Shown here in pieces: positions 18,270 through 28,275 of a DNA stretch of 64,000 nt. The notes below the pieces were generated by a model, which did not search any database, was not told the origin of the DNA, and saw nothing but the letters and a program-made list of their open reading frames with translations. Where the stretch lies: positions 124,001 through 188,000 of the forward strand of contig NZ_JAHXZR010000001.1 of assembly GCF_019740315.1 (NCBI RefSeq). Reading direction: 5' to 3'. This stretch comes from Oceanobacter mangrovi. Its GTDB lineage: Bacteria; Pseudomonadota; Gammaproteobacteria; Pseudomonadales; Oceanobacteraceae. A program made the translations under genes and the position numbers. How positions within the stretch are numbered: the stretch's first letter is position 1; every line of letters begins with the position of its first letter.

Positions 18270-19064
18270 TCAGATGGCGACCGGCGCCTTGATGTGCGCA
18301 TGGCTCTGATAGCCTTCAATTTCGAAGTCGTCAAAGCGGTAGTCGAAGATGCTTTCCGGCTTGCGTTTGATCACCAGCTGCGGCAACGGCAGTGGCTCAC
18401 GCGACAGCTGTTCGTCGGTCTGTTCCAGGTGGTTGGCGTACAAATGCACGTCGCCACCGGTCCAGACGAAATCGCCCACTTGCAGGTCACACTGCTGCGC
18501 CATCATATGCACCAGCAATGCGTAGCTGGCGATGTTGAACGGCACGCCCAGGAAAATATCGGCACTGCGCTGATACAGCTGACAGGACAGCTTGCCATCG
18601 GCGACGTAGAACTGGAAAAACGCATGACACGGCGGCAGTGCCATGTTCTGGATTTCACCAACGTTCCAGGCGCTGACGATCAGCCGGCGGGAATCCGGGT
18701 TGTTTTTGATCTGTTGCACCAGCTGGGTGATCTGGTCAACGTGTTCACCGCTGGCGGTTGGCCAGGAGCGCCATTGGGAACCATAAACCGGGCCCAGATT
18801 ACCGTCTTCGTCAGCCCACTCGTCCCAGATCGATACGCCGTTTTCTTTCAGATAACGGATGTTGGTGTCGCCACTGAGGAACCACAGCAGCTCGTGAATG
18901 ATTGAACGCAGATGCAGCTTTTTGGTGGTGACCAGCGGAAAGCCTTCGCTGAGATCGAAGCGCATCTGGTAACCAAAACAGCTGTAGGTACCTGTGCCTG
19001 TGCGGTCTTCCTTGAAAACCCCGTTTGCGCGTACATGACGCATCAGATCCAGATACTGTTTCAT
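18270..19064 (-). CDS. thyA: Thymidylate synthase
   Basis: 264 residues, the short E. coli-like form. It methylates dUMP using methylene-tetrahydrofolate, producing dihydrofolate for FolA. The nucleophile Cys is in [14 protein letters not shown], the phosphate-binding and substrate motif in [16 protein letters not shown], and the C-terminus ends APVAI as in other ThyA proteins. It lies 42 bp after lgt on the same strand, the arrangement seen in many gammaproteobacteria. Confidence 0.98.
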   Translation of the reverse strand: MKQYLDLMRHVRANGVFKEDRTGTGTYSCFGYQMRFDLSEGFPLVTTKKLHLRSIIHELLWFLSGDTNIRYLKENGVSIWDEWADEDGNLGPVYGSQWRSWPTASGEHVDQITQLVQQIKNNPDSRRLIVSAWNVGEIQNMALPPCHAFFQFYVADGKLSCQLYQRSADIFLGVPFNIASYALLVHMMAQQCDLQVGDFVWTGGDVHLYANHLEQTDEQLSREPLPLPQLVIKRKPESIFDYRFDDFEIEGYQSHAHIKAPVAI

Positions 19065-19106
19065 AACTTACCTTTAATCATTCACTCGAACGCTCCAACC
19101 ACCGGC

Positions 19107-19916
19107 TCAGGCGCTGGTCGGAGCCATTTTATTACGCCGGTAGGCCACTACCAGCAGCACCAGCCCCACCACAATCATCGGAATACTCAGCAGCTGACCA
19201 CGGCTCATCCAGCCGAACAGGTCAAAACCGATCTGCGCATCCGGTTCGCGGAAGAACTCGGCAAAGGTGCGCAGGATACCGTATCCGAGCAGGAATGCAG
19301 CCCCTACTGCCATCCGCGGACGCGGCTTGCTGGAATAGAACCACAGCACCACAAACAGCAGCAGGCCTTCCAGACCGGCCTGATACAGCTGCGACGGATG
19401 GCGTGGCAGATCGTCGGCCCGCGGGAACACCATCGCCCACGGCACCACCGCCGGGTCCGCTACCCTGCCCCACAGCTCGCCACCAATAAAGTTGCCGATG
19501 CGGCCGAACATCAGGCCGATGGGAACAAACGGCGCGACAAAATCGGCGACGTCGAAGTAGTTCTTCTTGTACTTGATGCCGAACCAGCCCATCGCCGTCA
19601 TCACACCGAGCAAACCGCCGTGGAAAGACATGCCACCTTCCCAGACCCGAAACAGCCACAACGGATCATCAAGGAACTGGCCAAAGTTGTAGAACAGCAC
19701 ATAGCCGAAGCGGCCACCAAGAATCACCCCCATGGCGCCGAAAAACACCAGATCCGATACCTGCTGATCGGTCCAGCCGGAATTCGGCTTGCGGGCCCGA
19801 TAGGTCGACAAGGCATAGGCAGTACCAAACGCCAGCAGATACATCAGCCCGTACCAGTGGACTTTTAATGGGCCAATCGCCACCGCAATCGGATCAATAT
19901 CAGGATAGGACAGCAT
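19107..19916 (-). CDS. lgt: Prolipoprotein diacylglyceryl transferase
   Basis: 269 residues with seven predicted membrane segments. The Lgt signature is seen as [14 protein letters not shown] near residue 140, with the preceding HGGLLGV carrying a catalytic His. It transfers diacylglycerol from phosphatidylglycerol to the lipobox Cys of lipoproteins; several such substrates are encoded here (the efflux adaptor and channel, imelysin, phytase-like protein, DUF4382 protein). It is followed by thyA. Confidence 0.97.
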   Translation of the reverse strand: MLSYPDIDPIAVAIGPLKVHWYGLMYLLAFGTAYALSTYRARKPNSGWTDQQVSDLVFFGAMGVILGGRFGYVLFYNFGQFLDDPLWLFRVWEGGMSFHGGLLGVMTAMGWFGIKYKKNYFDVADFVAPFVPIGLMFGRIGNFIGGELWGRVADPAVVPWAMVFPRADDLPRHPSQLYQAGLEGLLLFVVLWFYSSKPRPRMAVGAAFLLGYGILRTFAEFFREPDAQIGFDLFGWMSRGQLLSIPMIVVGLVLLVVAYRRNKMAPTSA

Positions 19917-20035
19917 GCAAACATCCTTGCAGATTATCTGGAAGCAACAGTGCCGGTCAGAGCCGGGTTATTACCACAAGTTCATTGGCGGACCATTCTG
20001 GCTCGCGTTCAGGACACCTCAATGACAGTGCCGGA

Positions 20036-20824
20036 TCAGGTAGTGAGAAACTTGGCCGCCACCAGCAACAGCATCACCGCAAAGGCTTTCTTGAGTTTCT
20101 TCTGATCCAGCTGATGCGCCAGTTTGGCCCCGATCCGGGCGAACGGCACACTGGTCAGCACAATCCCCAGCACCGCAGGCCAATACACATAGCCAGTACT
20201 CCAGGCAGGCAAATCATCATGGCCCCAGCCTTCAAAAATATTGGTCAGCGCCGCAGTCAGCGCGATCGGAAAACCACAGGCAGCGGCAACGGCGACAGCC
20301 TGGCGCATTTCCAGATTACGCCAGGTCAGATAGGGCACCGCAAAACTGCCGCCGCCAATCCCGAACCAGGACGACGCAAAACCAATCGCGGCCCCCGAAC
20401 CCATCAGCTCTTTTGCTCCCGGGCGGGTATCACTGGCTTTCGGCTGCAAGCCAAAAAACATCTGGATGCCAAGCAGTGCCGTAAACACGCCGATAATCTT
20501 CAGCAGTATCGGCCCCGGGATCGACGAAATCAGCATCGCGCCAGCGGTGGTGCCAACCACAATGCCCATGGTCATGCGGCCGACCACCGGCCACAGTACA
20601 GCACCTTTCTGATGATGCGTACGGATCGAGCTGAGCGACGTGAAAGTAATGGTCGCCAGCGAAGTCGCCACCGCCATATGGGTCATCACTTCCGGGCTGA
20701 CGCCCTGGGCCGCCAGCGTGAACAGCAGCGCAGGCACAATCACGGTACCGCCACCAATGCCGAACAGACCCGCCAGGGTGCCGGCCACAGCGCCAACCAC
20801 CAGATACAATAACAGTGAGGCCAC
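20036..20824 (-). CDS. TSUP (TauE/SafE) family membrane permease
   Basis: 262 residues from the GTG at 20824, which has GAGAGG just upstream; an earlier in-frame TTG at 20842 lacks one. About eight hydrophobic segments and the twin Gly-rich repeats GLFGIGGGTVIVPAL and SWFGIGGGSFAVPYL are the family mark of these exporters of sulfite, sulfoacetate or other sulfur anions. A TSUP gene next to lgt and thyA is also seen in Pseudomonas. Substrate unknown. Confidence 0.88.
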   Translation of the reverse strand: MASLLLYLVVGAVAGTLAGLFGIGGGTVIVPALLFTLAAQGVSPEVMTHMAVATSLATITFTSLSSIRTHHQKGAVLWPVVGRMTMGIVVGTTAGAMLISSIPGPILLKIIGVFTALLGIQMFFGLQPKASDTRPGAKELMGSGAAIGFASSWFGIGGGSFAVPYLTWRNLEMRQAVAVAAACGFPIALTAALTNIFEGWGHDDLPAWSTGYVYWPAVLGIVLTSVPFARIGAKLAHQLDQKKLKKAFAVMLLLVAAKFLTT

Positions 20825-20975
20825 AGGCGTCCTCTCAATCAATTTAACCGGGCGGCATTATGAACCAGCCGCGACCGATACGCGACCGCCCTGCCCGAGC
20901 TGGTATTGGCAGCTATTTGCCAGCAAAGCCGTTAGGCTGGCAGCTGACCTTACCGCAGCAGGAATGCAAACGCTT

Positions 20976-21788
20976 ATGTGTCTGATCGTATTCGACTGGC
21001 AGCCTGACCAGCCGCGCTGGCTCAGCCTCAGTGCCAACCGTGATGAATTTTTCGAGCGTCCAGCCAGCCCGCTACAGCCCTGGCAAGACCAGCCGCACAT
21101 TCTGGCCGGTCGTGATCTGCTGCAAGGCGGTAGCTGGCTCGGTGCCAGCGCCAGGCTGCGCATTGCCGCCGTCACCAATGTCCGCCGCGGCATCCCGGTA
21201 ACCGATAAACGCAGCCGTGGCGAACTGGTCAGTGCCTTTCTCAACAGCGACCTGACACCAGAGGATTTCTGCCAGCAGTTGCTGCCACAGGCCAGAGACT
21301 ACGGTCCCTTTAACCTGCTGGTCGCGACACCAGAGTCACTCTGGTTTCTCAGCAACAGTCCAACGCTGCAAGCCTTTGCGGTACCCGCAGGCAGGCACGT
21401 GCTCAGCAATGCCAGCCTCAATACGCCCTGGCCGAAAGCCCAGCTGGCGTTACAACAGTTGCAGCGTTGGTTGGAGAACGAGCCCAACAATATCGAACAC
21501 CTGAGCCAATTGCTCGACCGCACCAGTCCCTGGCCAGACGCCGAACTGCCGGATACCCAGGTGCCGCTGGAATGGGAACGGCTGTTGTCAGCCCAGCGGA
21601 TTCATTCAGAACACTACGGCAGTCGTTGCAGCAGCGGCCTGATTGCCAGACAGCAGGATTTGCAGCTGATGGAAATCAGCTGGCAAGCCGATGGCCAGAT
21701 AGAGGGTGTGAGTCACTGGCAGATTCAGCAGGGACAGATAACCCCGGTTCCTGGCTGGCCAGGAGCAGGCCAAGCCACCTCCCGATGA
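20976..21788 (+). CDS. NRDE-domain protein (TANGO2 family)
   Basis: 270 residues. The start is taken at the ATG at 20976, so that the protein begins MCLIVF: in this family a Cys follows Met, and the NRDE motif appears soon after as LSANRDEFFERP, then LAGRDLLQGGSWLG and AAVTNVRRG. A longer frame reaching back into the TSUP gene is rejected. The family is conserved from bacteria to mammals and is suspected to have an Ntn-hydrolase-like fold with Cys2 as a candidate nucleophile, but no reaction is established. It is divergent from the TSUP gene. Confidence 0.9.
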   Translation: MCLIVFDWQPDQPRWLSLSANRDEFFERPASPLQPWQDQPHILAGRDLLQGGSWLGASARLRIAAVTNVRRGIPVTDKRSRGELVSAFLNSDLTPEDFCQQLLPQARDYGPFNLLVATPESLWFLSNSPTLQAFAVPAGRHVLSNASLNTPWPKAQLALQQLQRWLENEPNNIEHLSQLLDRTSPWPDAELPDTQVPLEWERLLSAQRIHSEHYGSRCSSGLIARQQDLQLMEISWQADGQIEGVSHWQIQQGQITPVPGWPGAGQATSR

Positions 21789-22007
21789 GGATGAGGAATG
21801 AGCGCTTGCCAGCACCAGAGTCACAAATGACAGCTTGTTTGAATCGCTGATTTTTTTCGTCATATTTCTGACAGTTACAGAACAGATCCGCTAGCCACTC
21901 GATTTGGCTGAAGTTTTTTTCTGACGCTGATTTCCAGCCCCAAAGCCGTTACAAAAATGCCTGAACGCTGGCCAGGCCAATCGCCAATCGCTGTCCATAC
22001 TGCATGC

Positions 22008-23795
22008 ATGAGACAGCCTGACCTTCCCCGTCGCGCGCCCAGGCAGCGCCCCAAACACAATCCGGCCATGACCGCCGCCCTGATCGGCGGCGTCTGTGTG
22101 GTATTGCTGTTTGCTGCCTTGCTGGCCAGTAGTTATACCAAACCGGTAATGCCACCGGCGGTTGCGCGCGAGCATATGGAACGCTGGCTGATCGAGGACG
22201 CTCGCCGGGTTGCCGGTGATGTCTCGCTCAAACATATTCGCAGTCTTGAACCCTTCTACCTGCAGCGCGACTATCAGCCGTTATGGATGCATAACTACGA
22301 GCTGACTCCGGCCGCCAAAGAGCTGATGCAGGCACTCAAGGAAACCTCGGCCGACGACTGGCAACGCTATGATTACGCTCTCAGTGCACTAAGCCGCGAA
22401 GTGGCGCAACTCGGCAATCTGCCGGAACAGGCAACCGCCATCGAAGTGCTGCTGACCGATGCCTTCCTGACTTACGCCCGTCAGGTGCTGAATCATCAGC
22501 TGCTGCCCGATACCAATGAAAACGATCACCCGGTGGTGAAGGTCGCGGCTACCGATCCAGCGCCACTGATCACCGACGAATCCATTCTGGCGCTGCTCGA
22601 CAACGCTTTGCAGCAACACCAGCTCAATGACCTGATGGCTGAGTTGGTGCCACGTCAGCCAGGCTATCTGGCGATGCGCAAGGAGCTCAATCATTACCTG
22701 GAGCTGGCCAACCGTGGCGACTGGCAGCCATTGCCCAATGACCTCAGCCTGCAACCCGGTGACCATCATGCAGCCGTACCACGCTTGCGACAGATGCTGG
22801 CGCAGTATGGCGACCTGCCGGAATCTGCCTTCAAATGGCTGTTCAAAAGTGATAACCCCCAGGCTCAGCCGCAACCCGATAACAAACAGGCACAGGTGTT
22901 TGATGACCAGCTGGCAGAAGGCCTGAAAAACTTCCAGCGTCGTTATGGTCTCAAACCCAGCGGTGTGGTTGATGCTGAAACCCTCAGCTGGCTGAACCTG
23001 ACGCCGTATCAGGTGGCACAGAAAATCGCCCTCAATATGAAACGCTGGCGCCATCTGCCCGGTGATCTTGGCAAGCGTTATGTGATGGTTAACATGGCCG
23101 ACTACAAACTCGAATACGTTGATGACGGCGATGTTGAGCTGGAGATGAAAGTCATCATCGGCAAACTCAGTCGCCGCACCCCGGTAATGACCCACAAGAT
23201 CAGTCAGATAGAGCTGGCACCGACCTGGGTAGTGCCTTACCGCATCGCGACCCAGTATCTGCTGCCGAAATTCCGCCGCAAGCCGGGCTACGCCCGGGAA
23301 CACGGCTTCCAGATTGTCGAACGGGTGGACGGTGAAGACCGCTTTATCAACCCGGATGAGATTGACTGGAAACAGGTTTCTTCACGTAATTTCCCCTACC
23401 GCATTATCCAGCGTTCCGGCGATGACAACGCGCTGGGTTCGGTGAAGTTCCTGTTCCCGAACCCGCAATCAATTTATCTGCACGATACCTCCCAGCCGCA
23501 ACTGTTTGCGCTCGACAAACGGGCGCTCAGTTCTGGCTGTGTACGAGTCGAAAAACCGATGGAACTGGCTGAAGTCCTGCTCAAGGGTCAGCTCGGTTGG
23601 AGCCGCGCCCGGGTCGAGGAAACCATCGCCCAGAACCGTACGACCCGGCTGTCGTTGAGCAATCCGGTGCCTGTCTACCTGATGTACTGGACCGCCTGGG
23701 TGGATCACTCCGGCAAGCTGCAAATCCGTGATGATATCTACCGCCGCGACAGTGTTGCCGGGATAGCCACCGGCCCGCGTGATCTGAGCTTCTGA
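22008..23795 (+). CDS. L,D-transpeptidase, YcbB/LdtD family
   Basis: 595 residues from the ATG at 22008. A basic cytoplasmic tail and one membrane helix (about residues 22-42, ending LLASSY) anchor it to the inner membrane. A peptidoglycan-binding domain (residues about 255-330, with FQRRYGLKPSGVVDAETLSW) is followed by the YkuD catalytic domain: YLHDTSQPQLFALDKRALSS and the nucleophile Cys in SSGCVRVEKP. These enzymes make 3-3 (mDAP-mDAP) crosslinks in peptidoglycan independently of penicillin-binding proteins. The next gene encodes a MepK-like enzyme known to cut such bonds in E. coli, the same order as ycbB-ycbK there. Confidence 0.93.
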   Translation: MRQPDLPRRAPRQRPKHNPAMTAALIGGVCVVLLFAALLASSYTKPVMPPAVAREHMERWLIEDARRVAGDVSLKHIRSLEPFYLQRDYQPLWMHNYELTPAAKELMQALKETSADDWQRYDYALSALSREVAQLGNLPEQATAIEVLLTDAFLTYARQVLNHQLLPDTNENDHPVVKVAATDPAPLITDESILALLDNALQQHQLNDLMAELVPRQPGYLAMRKELNHYLELANRGDWQPLPNDLSLQPGDHHAAVPRLRQMLAQYGDLPESAFKWLFKSDNPQAQPQPDNKQAQVFDDQLAEGLKNFQRRYGLKPSGVVDAETLSWLNLTPYQVAQKIALNMKRWRHLPGDLGKRYVMVNMADYKLEYVDDGDVELEMKVIIGKLSRRTPVMTHKISQIELAPTWVVPYRIATQYLLPKFRRKPGYAREHGFQIVERVDGEDRFINPDEIDWKQVSSRNFPYRIIQRSGDDNALGSVKFLFPNPQSIYLHDTSQPQLFALDKRALSSGCVRVEKPMELAEVLLKGQLGWSRARVEETIAQNRTTRLSLSNPVPVYLMYWTAWVDHSGKLQIRDDIYRRDSVAGIATGPRDLSF

Positions 23796-23970
23796 TCCCG
23801 ATCAAACGCACACCACCCTGCAAAGCTGTGTAAAAAGCCATTTCGGCGGCTTTGGCGAAACTGTCTTGCATGCCACTCCAGTCTTTTGATCAAACCACTT
23901 CCTTAATCCTGCCAACGAACCGTGCATACTGGCGATACATTTTGTTACAGGTTTCAGGACATCATTGATC

Positions 23971-24519
23971 ATGCAGCGACGGGGTTTTCTGCGTTCAGCA
24001 GTACAGATGACTTCGGGGCTTATGTTGGCAGGCACCAGCCAACAGCTTCTGGCAGCCCAAAGCGCCGCAGCCGAGCGAACGCTGCGTCTGTACAACATCC
24101 ATACCGGCGAGCGGCTGAAATCCACTTATTGGGTCGATGGCCATTATCAGGCTGATGAGCTGCAGCGACTGGACTACCTGCTGCGTGACCATCGCAGCGG
24201 CGGCGTCAATGCCATTCATCGTTCGCTTTATGATCGCATCCACCATCTGCAACAAACCTTCAACGCCCGCGAGCCGGTGTACATTATTTCCGGCTATCGT
24301 TCAGCCGCCAGCAACCAGCAATTGCGGCAGACCAGCAACGGCGTCGCCCGTGGCAGCTTGCATATGCAGGGACGTGCCGTGGATATTCGTATTCCCGGCG
24401 TCTCGCACCGGGATTTACACGAAGCGGCGCTGGCGATTGGTGAGGGCGGTGTCGGCTATTATCCGAACAGTGGTTTTATTCATCTGGATACGGGCCGTAC
24501 CCGGCGCTGGACAGCGTAA
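23971..24519 (+). CDS. mepK: MepK/YcbK-like murein endopeptidase (DUF882, M15-type), Tat-exported
   Basis: 182 residues from the ATG at 23971 (MQRRGFLRSA). The twin-Arg motif followed by a hydrophobic stretch and AQS cleavage region predicts Tat export to the periplasm. Zinc-site motifs of the LAS/M15 fold are seen: SLHMQGRAVDI (His and Asp) and FIHLDTG (His). E. coli MepK hydrolyses 3-3 mDAP crosslinks, so with the L,D-transpeptidase 175 bp upstream this forms a make-and-break pair for non-classical wall crosslinks. Confidence 0.92.
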   Translation: MQRRGFLRSAVQMTSGLMLAGTSQQLLAAQSAAAERTLRLYNIHTGERLKSTYWVDGHYQADELQRLDYLLRDHRSGGVNAIHRSLYDRIHHLQQTFNAREPVYIISGYRSAASNQQLRQTSNGVARGSLHMQGRAVDIRIPGVSHRDLHEAALAIGEGGVGYYPNSGFIHLDTGRTRRWTA

Positions 24520-24548
24520 GGACAGGCAGCACCTGTTGCTGTGGAACA

Positions 24549-24568
24549 GCGGCTGAGACCTCAGCCGC
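24549..24568. terminator. Shared stem-loop between convergent mepK and ptsP
   Basis: GCGGCTGAG and CTCAGCCGC form a perfect 9-bp stem with a 2-base centre, spanning the ptsP stop codon. It sits 30 bp past mepK and may end or stabilise transcripts from both sides; there is no T tract. Confidence 0.45.
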
Positions 24569-26840
24569 GACCGGAAGCCGGACCAATGATCCGGCCAAAA
24601 CCTTCTTTTTCCAGTGCCAGCTGTACCATCGCAGCTATCACATGGGCACTTTCGATCTGCATCACCTGATCCAGCAAGCGCTGGGCCCATTCGCGGCTGA
24701 CACCACGGATAATCGACTTTACCTTCGGCAGGTTGGTGGCGTTCATCGACAGCATGTCGTACCCCATCGCCATCAGCAGCACGCTGCCAAGCGGGTTACC
24801 GGCCAGCTCACCACAGACACTGACTGGCTTGCCAACTTCGTGGGCTCCGTCAGCAATCAGCTTGAGAGCGGTCAGCACCGCTGGATGGAACGCCTGATAC
24901 AACTCGGCAACACGCGGGTTGTTACGATCGACCGCCAGCAGATATTGGGTCAGGTCGTTACTGCCGACAGACAGGAAATCGACCCGCAGTCCCAGATCGC
25001 GGATCTGGAACACCGCCGACGGCACTTCGATCATCACCCCGACCTGCGGCATTTCAACGTCGAAACCTTCTTCGATCACTTCGGCATGAGCCCGATAGAT
25101 CAGATGCAGGGCTTCATCGACTTCGTTCACGCTGCTGATCATCGGCAGCATGATGCGAAGGTTATTCAGACCCTGGCTGGCCTTCATCATGGCCCGCACC
25201 TGCACCAGGAAGATTTCCGGGTGGTCGAGGGTTACCCGCACGCCGCGCCAGCCCAGAAACGGGTTGGCTTCGTTAATCGGGAAGTAGGTCAGCGCCTTGT
25301 CACCACCGACGTCGAGGGTGCGCATGGTCACCGGCGCCGGGGCAAACATTTCCAGCTGCTGACGATAAATCTGCTGCTGCTCGCTTTCACTGGGGAAGCG
25401 ATCCTTCATCATGAAGGGCACTTCGGTACGATACAGACCAACCCCTTCAGCACCACGATCGAGGCTGCGCAGGGCATCGGTCAACAAACCGGTATTAACC
25501 CATAGCGGAATGCGGTGGCCATCAGTGGTCACTGCCGGTTCATCCCGCAACACTTCCAGGTCTTCTTGCAACGCCAGTTCTTCTTCGTAGATGTCCTGAT
25601 ACTGCTCGCGGATTTCCTGATCCGGGCTGGATATCAGCAGGCCCCGATATCCATCAACAATCAAATCCTTGCCGTTGACCTGGGTGTAAGGCAGATCAAC
25701 CACCCCCATCACCGTAGGAATGCCCATGGCACGGGCCAGAATCGCTACGTGGGAGTTGGAAGAACCTTTCACCGATACCAGGCCGCGCAACTTGTTCGGC
25801 GGCACTTCGCCAAGCATGCCCGGCGTCAGCTCTTCGCTGACCAGAATACAGTCGTCCGGAATATCATCTTCCGAACGTTCACCAACGCCCTGCAGCTGCG
25901 CCAGAATACGGGCGCCAAGATCCAGGATGTCGGTTGCCCGCTCGCGCAGGTAAACATCTTCCATCAGCTGGAAGTGGCCAACGTACTGCATCACCACCTG
26001 ACGCAATGCACCCGGTGCCCACTGGCCGTCACGAATGCGCGCCGACACTTCAGCGCCGAGGGCGTTGTCATCGAGCATGTTGATATAGACGTCGAACAGC
26101 GCCATTTCCTCGGGCCGCAGTTCACTGCTGAGCTGGGCGCCCAGGCGGCGGATTTCCGTGCGTGCTCCTTCCAGCGCGCACTCGAAACGCTCCAATTCGG
26201 CGTCAATATCGTCAATTTGCTTGTCGACCACCGACGCCAGATCAGCCGCCGGCATCATCACGTAACCGGTACCCAAACCCACCCCGGCGGCACCAGGGGC
26301 ACCATTAAAGCGGGTGGTCTTGCGCTCGGTTTTAGCCGGCGACAGTTCGAGAATATTGCCGGTGGCTTCGGCATGGGCAATTACCCCGGCCAGCTGCGCC
26401 GACATGGTCACCAGAAAAGCTTCTTCACCGGCATCAAATTGCCGGCTGTCACGCTGCTGCACCACCAATACGCCCATCAGACGCTTGTTGTGGATAATCG
26501 GCACGCCCAGAAACGACTGAAACGGGTCTTCGCCCGTCTCGGAGAGAAAATGGAATTTCGGGTGCGAGGGGGCATCGTTGATGTTGATGGGCTCGGCACG
26601 CGAACCCACCAGGCCAACCAGACCCTGGGAAGAACTGAGGCTGACGCGGCCAACCGCTTCCTGCTTCAGACCTTCGGTAGCCATCAGCACATAACGGCCG
26701 GAATCGGCATCAAGCAGATAAACTGAACATACTTCGGTCGCCATGGCTTCGCGGATGCGAGCAACCACCACCCGCAGTGCGTGCGACAGGTCGGTAGCAA
26801 TACTGACTTCCTGGACGATGCGGCGAAGTATGTCGAGCAT
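24561..26840 (-). CDS. ptsP: Phosphoenolpyruvate-protein phosphotransferase of the nitrogen PTS (EI-Ntr)
   Basis: 759 residues. An N-terminal GAF domain (about 1-155), absent from sugar-PTS EI, is followed by the PEP-utilising N-domain, the swivelling phospho-His domain with SSNSHVAILARAMGIP, and a C-terminal TIM barrel with GVGLYRTEVPFM and the active Cys in SVCGELAGNPLG. EI-Ntr passes phosphate from PEP to NPr and EIIA-Ntr, and its GAF domain senses glutamine and 2-oxoglutarate. It begins 6 bp after rppH with GAGGTT as ribosome site, an arrangement conserved in gammaproteobacteria. Confidence 0.97.
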   Translation of the reverse strand: MLDILRRIVQEVSIATDLSHALRVVVARIREAMATEVCSVYLLDADSGRYVLMATEGLKQEAVGRVSLSSSQGLVGLVGSRAEPININDAPSHPKFHFLSETGEDPFQSFLGVPIIHNKRLMGVLVVQQRDSRQFDAGEEAFLVTMSAQLAGVIAHAEATGNILELSPAKTERKTTRFNGAPGAAGVGLGTGYVMMPAADLASVVDKQIDDIDAELERFECALEGARTEIRRLGAQLSSELRPEEMALFDVYINMLDDNALGAEVSARIRDGQWAPGALRQVVMQYVGHFQLMEDVYLRERATDILDLGARILAQLQGVGERSEDDIPDDCILVSEELTPGMLGEVPPNKLRGLVSVKGSSNSHVAILARAMGIPTVMGVVDLPYTQVNGKDLIVDGYRGLLISSPDQEIREQYQDIYEEELALQEDLEVLRDEPAVTTDGHRIPLWVNTGLLTDALRSLDRGAEGVGLYRTEVPFMMKDRFPSESEQQQIYRQQLEMFAPAPVTMRTLDVGGDKALTYFPINEANPFLGWRGVRVTLDHPEIFLVQVRAMMKASQGLNNLRIMLPMISSVNEVDEALHLIYRAHAEVIEEGFDVEMPQVGVMIEVPSAVFQIRDLGLRVDFLSVGSNDLTQYLLAVDRNNPRVAELYQAFHPAVLTALKLIADGAHEVGKPVSVCGELAGNPLGSVLLMAMGYDMLSMNATNLPKVKSIIRGVSREWAQRLLDQVMQIESAHVIAAMVQLALEKEGFGRIIGPASGRG

Positions 26841-26846
26841 ATAACC

Positions 26847-27341
26847 TCAAACGTTGAGTTTGCGTTGCAAGCGGGCAATTTTCGGTGCCAGCTCGGTCAT
26901 GGCGCGGCGATAGACATCCCGTTTAAAGGCTACCACTTCACCCAGCGGGAACCAGTAACTGACCCAGTTCCAGCCATCAAATTCCGGTTTGTCTGACATT
27001 CCCAGATTGATCCGGTGATCTTCAGACACAAGTTTCAACAGATACCATTTCTGTTTCTGGCCGACACAGACCGGCTGTTTGCCTTGCCGGATCATGCGCT
27101 TGGGCAAGCGATAACGCAGCCAGCCACGGGTACAGCCGAGGATCTGAACGTCGCTGGCGGCCAGCCCGACTTCTTCCATCAGCTCACGGTACAACGCATG
27201 CTCCGGGGATTCACCCTGCTTGATTCCCCCTTGGGGAAACTGCCAGGCATCCTGTCCTATGCGTCTGGCCCACAGCACCTGGCCCAGATCATTACAGAGA
27301 ATGATACCGACATTTGGGCGGTAACCCTGATCATCAATCAC
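26847..27341 (-). CDS. rppH: RNA pyrophosphohydrolase (Nudix)
   Basis: 164 residues beginning with GTG at 27341 (family N-terminus [15 protein letters not shown]). The Nudix box is complete at residues about 38-60, from [11 protein letters not shown] through RELMEEVGL. RppH removes pyrophosphate from the 5' end of transcripts, which triggers RNase E decay. It is the first gene of a two-gene unit with ptsP. Confidence 0.97.
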   Translation of the reverse strand: MIDDQGYRPNVGIILCNDLGQVLWARRIGQDAWQFPQGGIKQGESPEHALYRELMEEVGLAASDVQILGCTRGWLRYRLPKRMIRQGKQPVCVGQKQKWYLLKLVSEDHRINLGMSDKPEFDGWNWVSYWFPLGEVVAFKRDVYRRAMTELAPKIARLQRKLNV

Positions 27342-27605
27342 AACGTTTTCCGAGAAATATTACAGAAGTGCAAAACTTGCCCATTTCGCTGCAAACGTCA
27401 AGCGTCGGCAACGCATCGGCCCGCTCTTCTGCCAGCACGCTGGTGCTGGAATACCATGGTCGCCGCTGGTGCTTTCTGGAGGCCGCAACCGGCACTGGAC
27501 CACAAGCCGACGGAAAGCGCCCAACTGATCCTGAATTTATAAGGAAAGGCGATTTTATTCAGCATAGAATACTGTTCTTTTCTGTAAACCGCTCGGGAGA
27601 ATCAC

Positions 27606-28262
27606 TTGGCACTGGCAATCTTCGACCTGGATCACACCCTCTTGTCTGACGACAGTGACCACGCCTGGGGTCAGTATCTTGTCGATCAGGGCATCGTTGA
27701 TCCGCAGACCCACAAGTACCGCAACGACGTTTTCTACGAGCAGTACAAGGCCGGTACGCTGAACATTCATGAGTACCTGAAATTTGCCCTGCAGCCACTG
27801 CTCGACAACTCACTCGAACAGATGCTGGAGCACCGTGAACGTTTCCTGTCAGAACGCATCCGGCCGCTGATTTCCCAGCAAGCCCGAGAGCTGGTGCAAC
27901 TGCACAAGGATCAGGGCGACACCTTGCTGATCATCACCGCCACCAACGGTTTTATCACCTATCCGATTGCCGAAGAACTGGGTATTGAGCACATCATTGC
28001 ACCCCATCCGGAAGTCATCAACGGCCAGTATACGGGCGGTATTGTTGGCATCCCGAGCTTCCAGGAAGGCAAGGTAACCCGCCTGATCGAGTGGCTCGGC
28101 GAACACGGCATCGGCATGAAAAACGCTTGGTTCTACAGCGACTCCCACAACGACCTGCCGCTGCTGCGACTGGTCAGCAACCCGGTGGCCGTTGATCCGG
28201 ACCCCAAACTGGCGGCGGAAGCCAAACGGCTGGGCTGGCCGGTTATTTCGCTGCAGGGCTGA
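27606..28262 (+). CDS. HAD-superfamily hydrolase, subfamily IB (SerB-like phosphatase)
   Basis: 218 residues beginning at a TTG (27606) preceded by GGGAGA; no ATG or GTG fits the conserved start MALAIFDLDHTLL. The DLDHT motif supplies the nucleophile and acid/base Asp; a helical cap region follows, then TATNGF (motif II), and the motif III/IV region near DSHNDLPLL binds magnesium. HAD-IB members such as phosphoserine phosphatase dephosphorylate small metabolites; this one's substrate is unknown. It is divergent from rppH, the same order as in Pseudomonas. The 264-bp gap before it (27342-27605) shows no credible gene. Confidence 0.9.
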   Translation: MALAIFDLDHTLLSDDSDHAWGQYLVDQGIVDPQTHKYRNDVFYEQYKAGTLNIHEYLKFALQPLLDNSLEQMLEHRERFLSERIRPLISQQARELVQLHKDQGDTLLIITATNGFITYPIAEELGIEHIIAPHPEVINGQYTGGIVGIPSFQEGKVTRLIEWLGEHGIGMKNAWFYSDSHNDLPLLRLVSNPVAVDPDPKLAAEAKRLGWPVISLQG

Positions 28263-28275
28263 TTGCGGAGTTCCT

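Noticed and set aside
25515-26726. 403-codon open frame antisense to ptsP
   Set aside because: Shadow of ptsP; no ribosome site or domain.
27314-27649. 111-codon frame between rppH and the HAD gene
   Set aside because: Overlaps both neighbours out of frame and has no supporting start.
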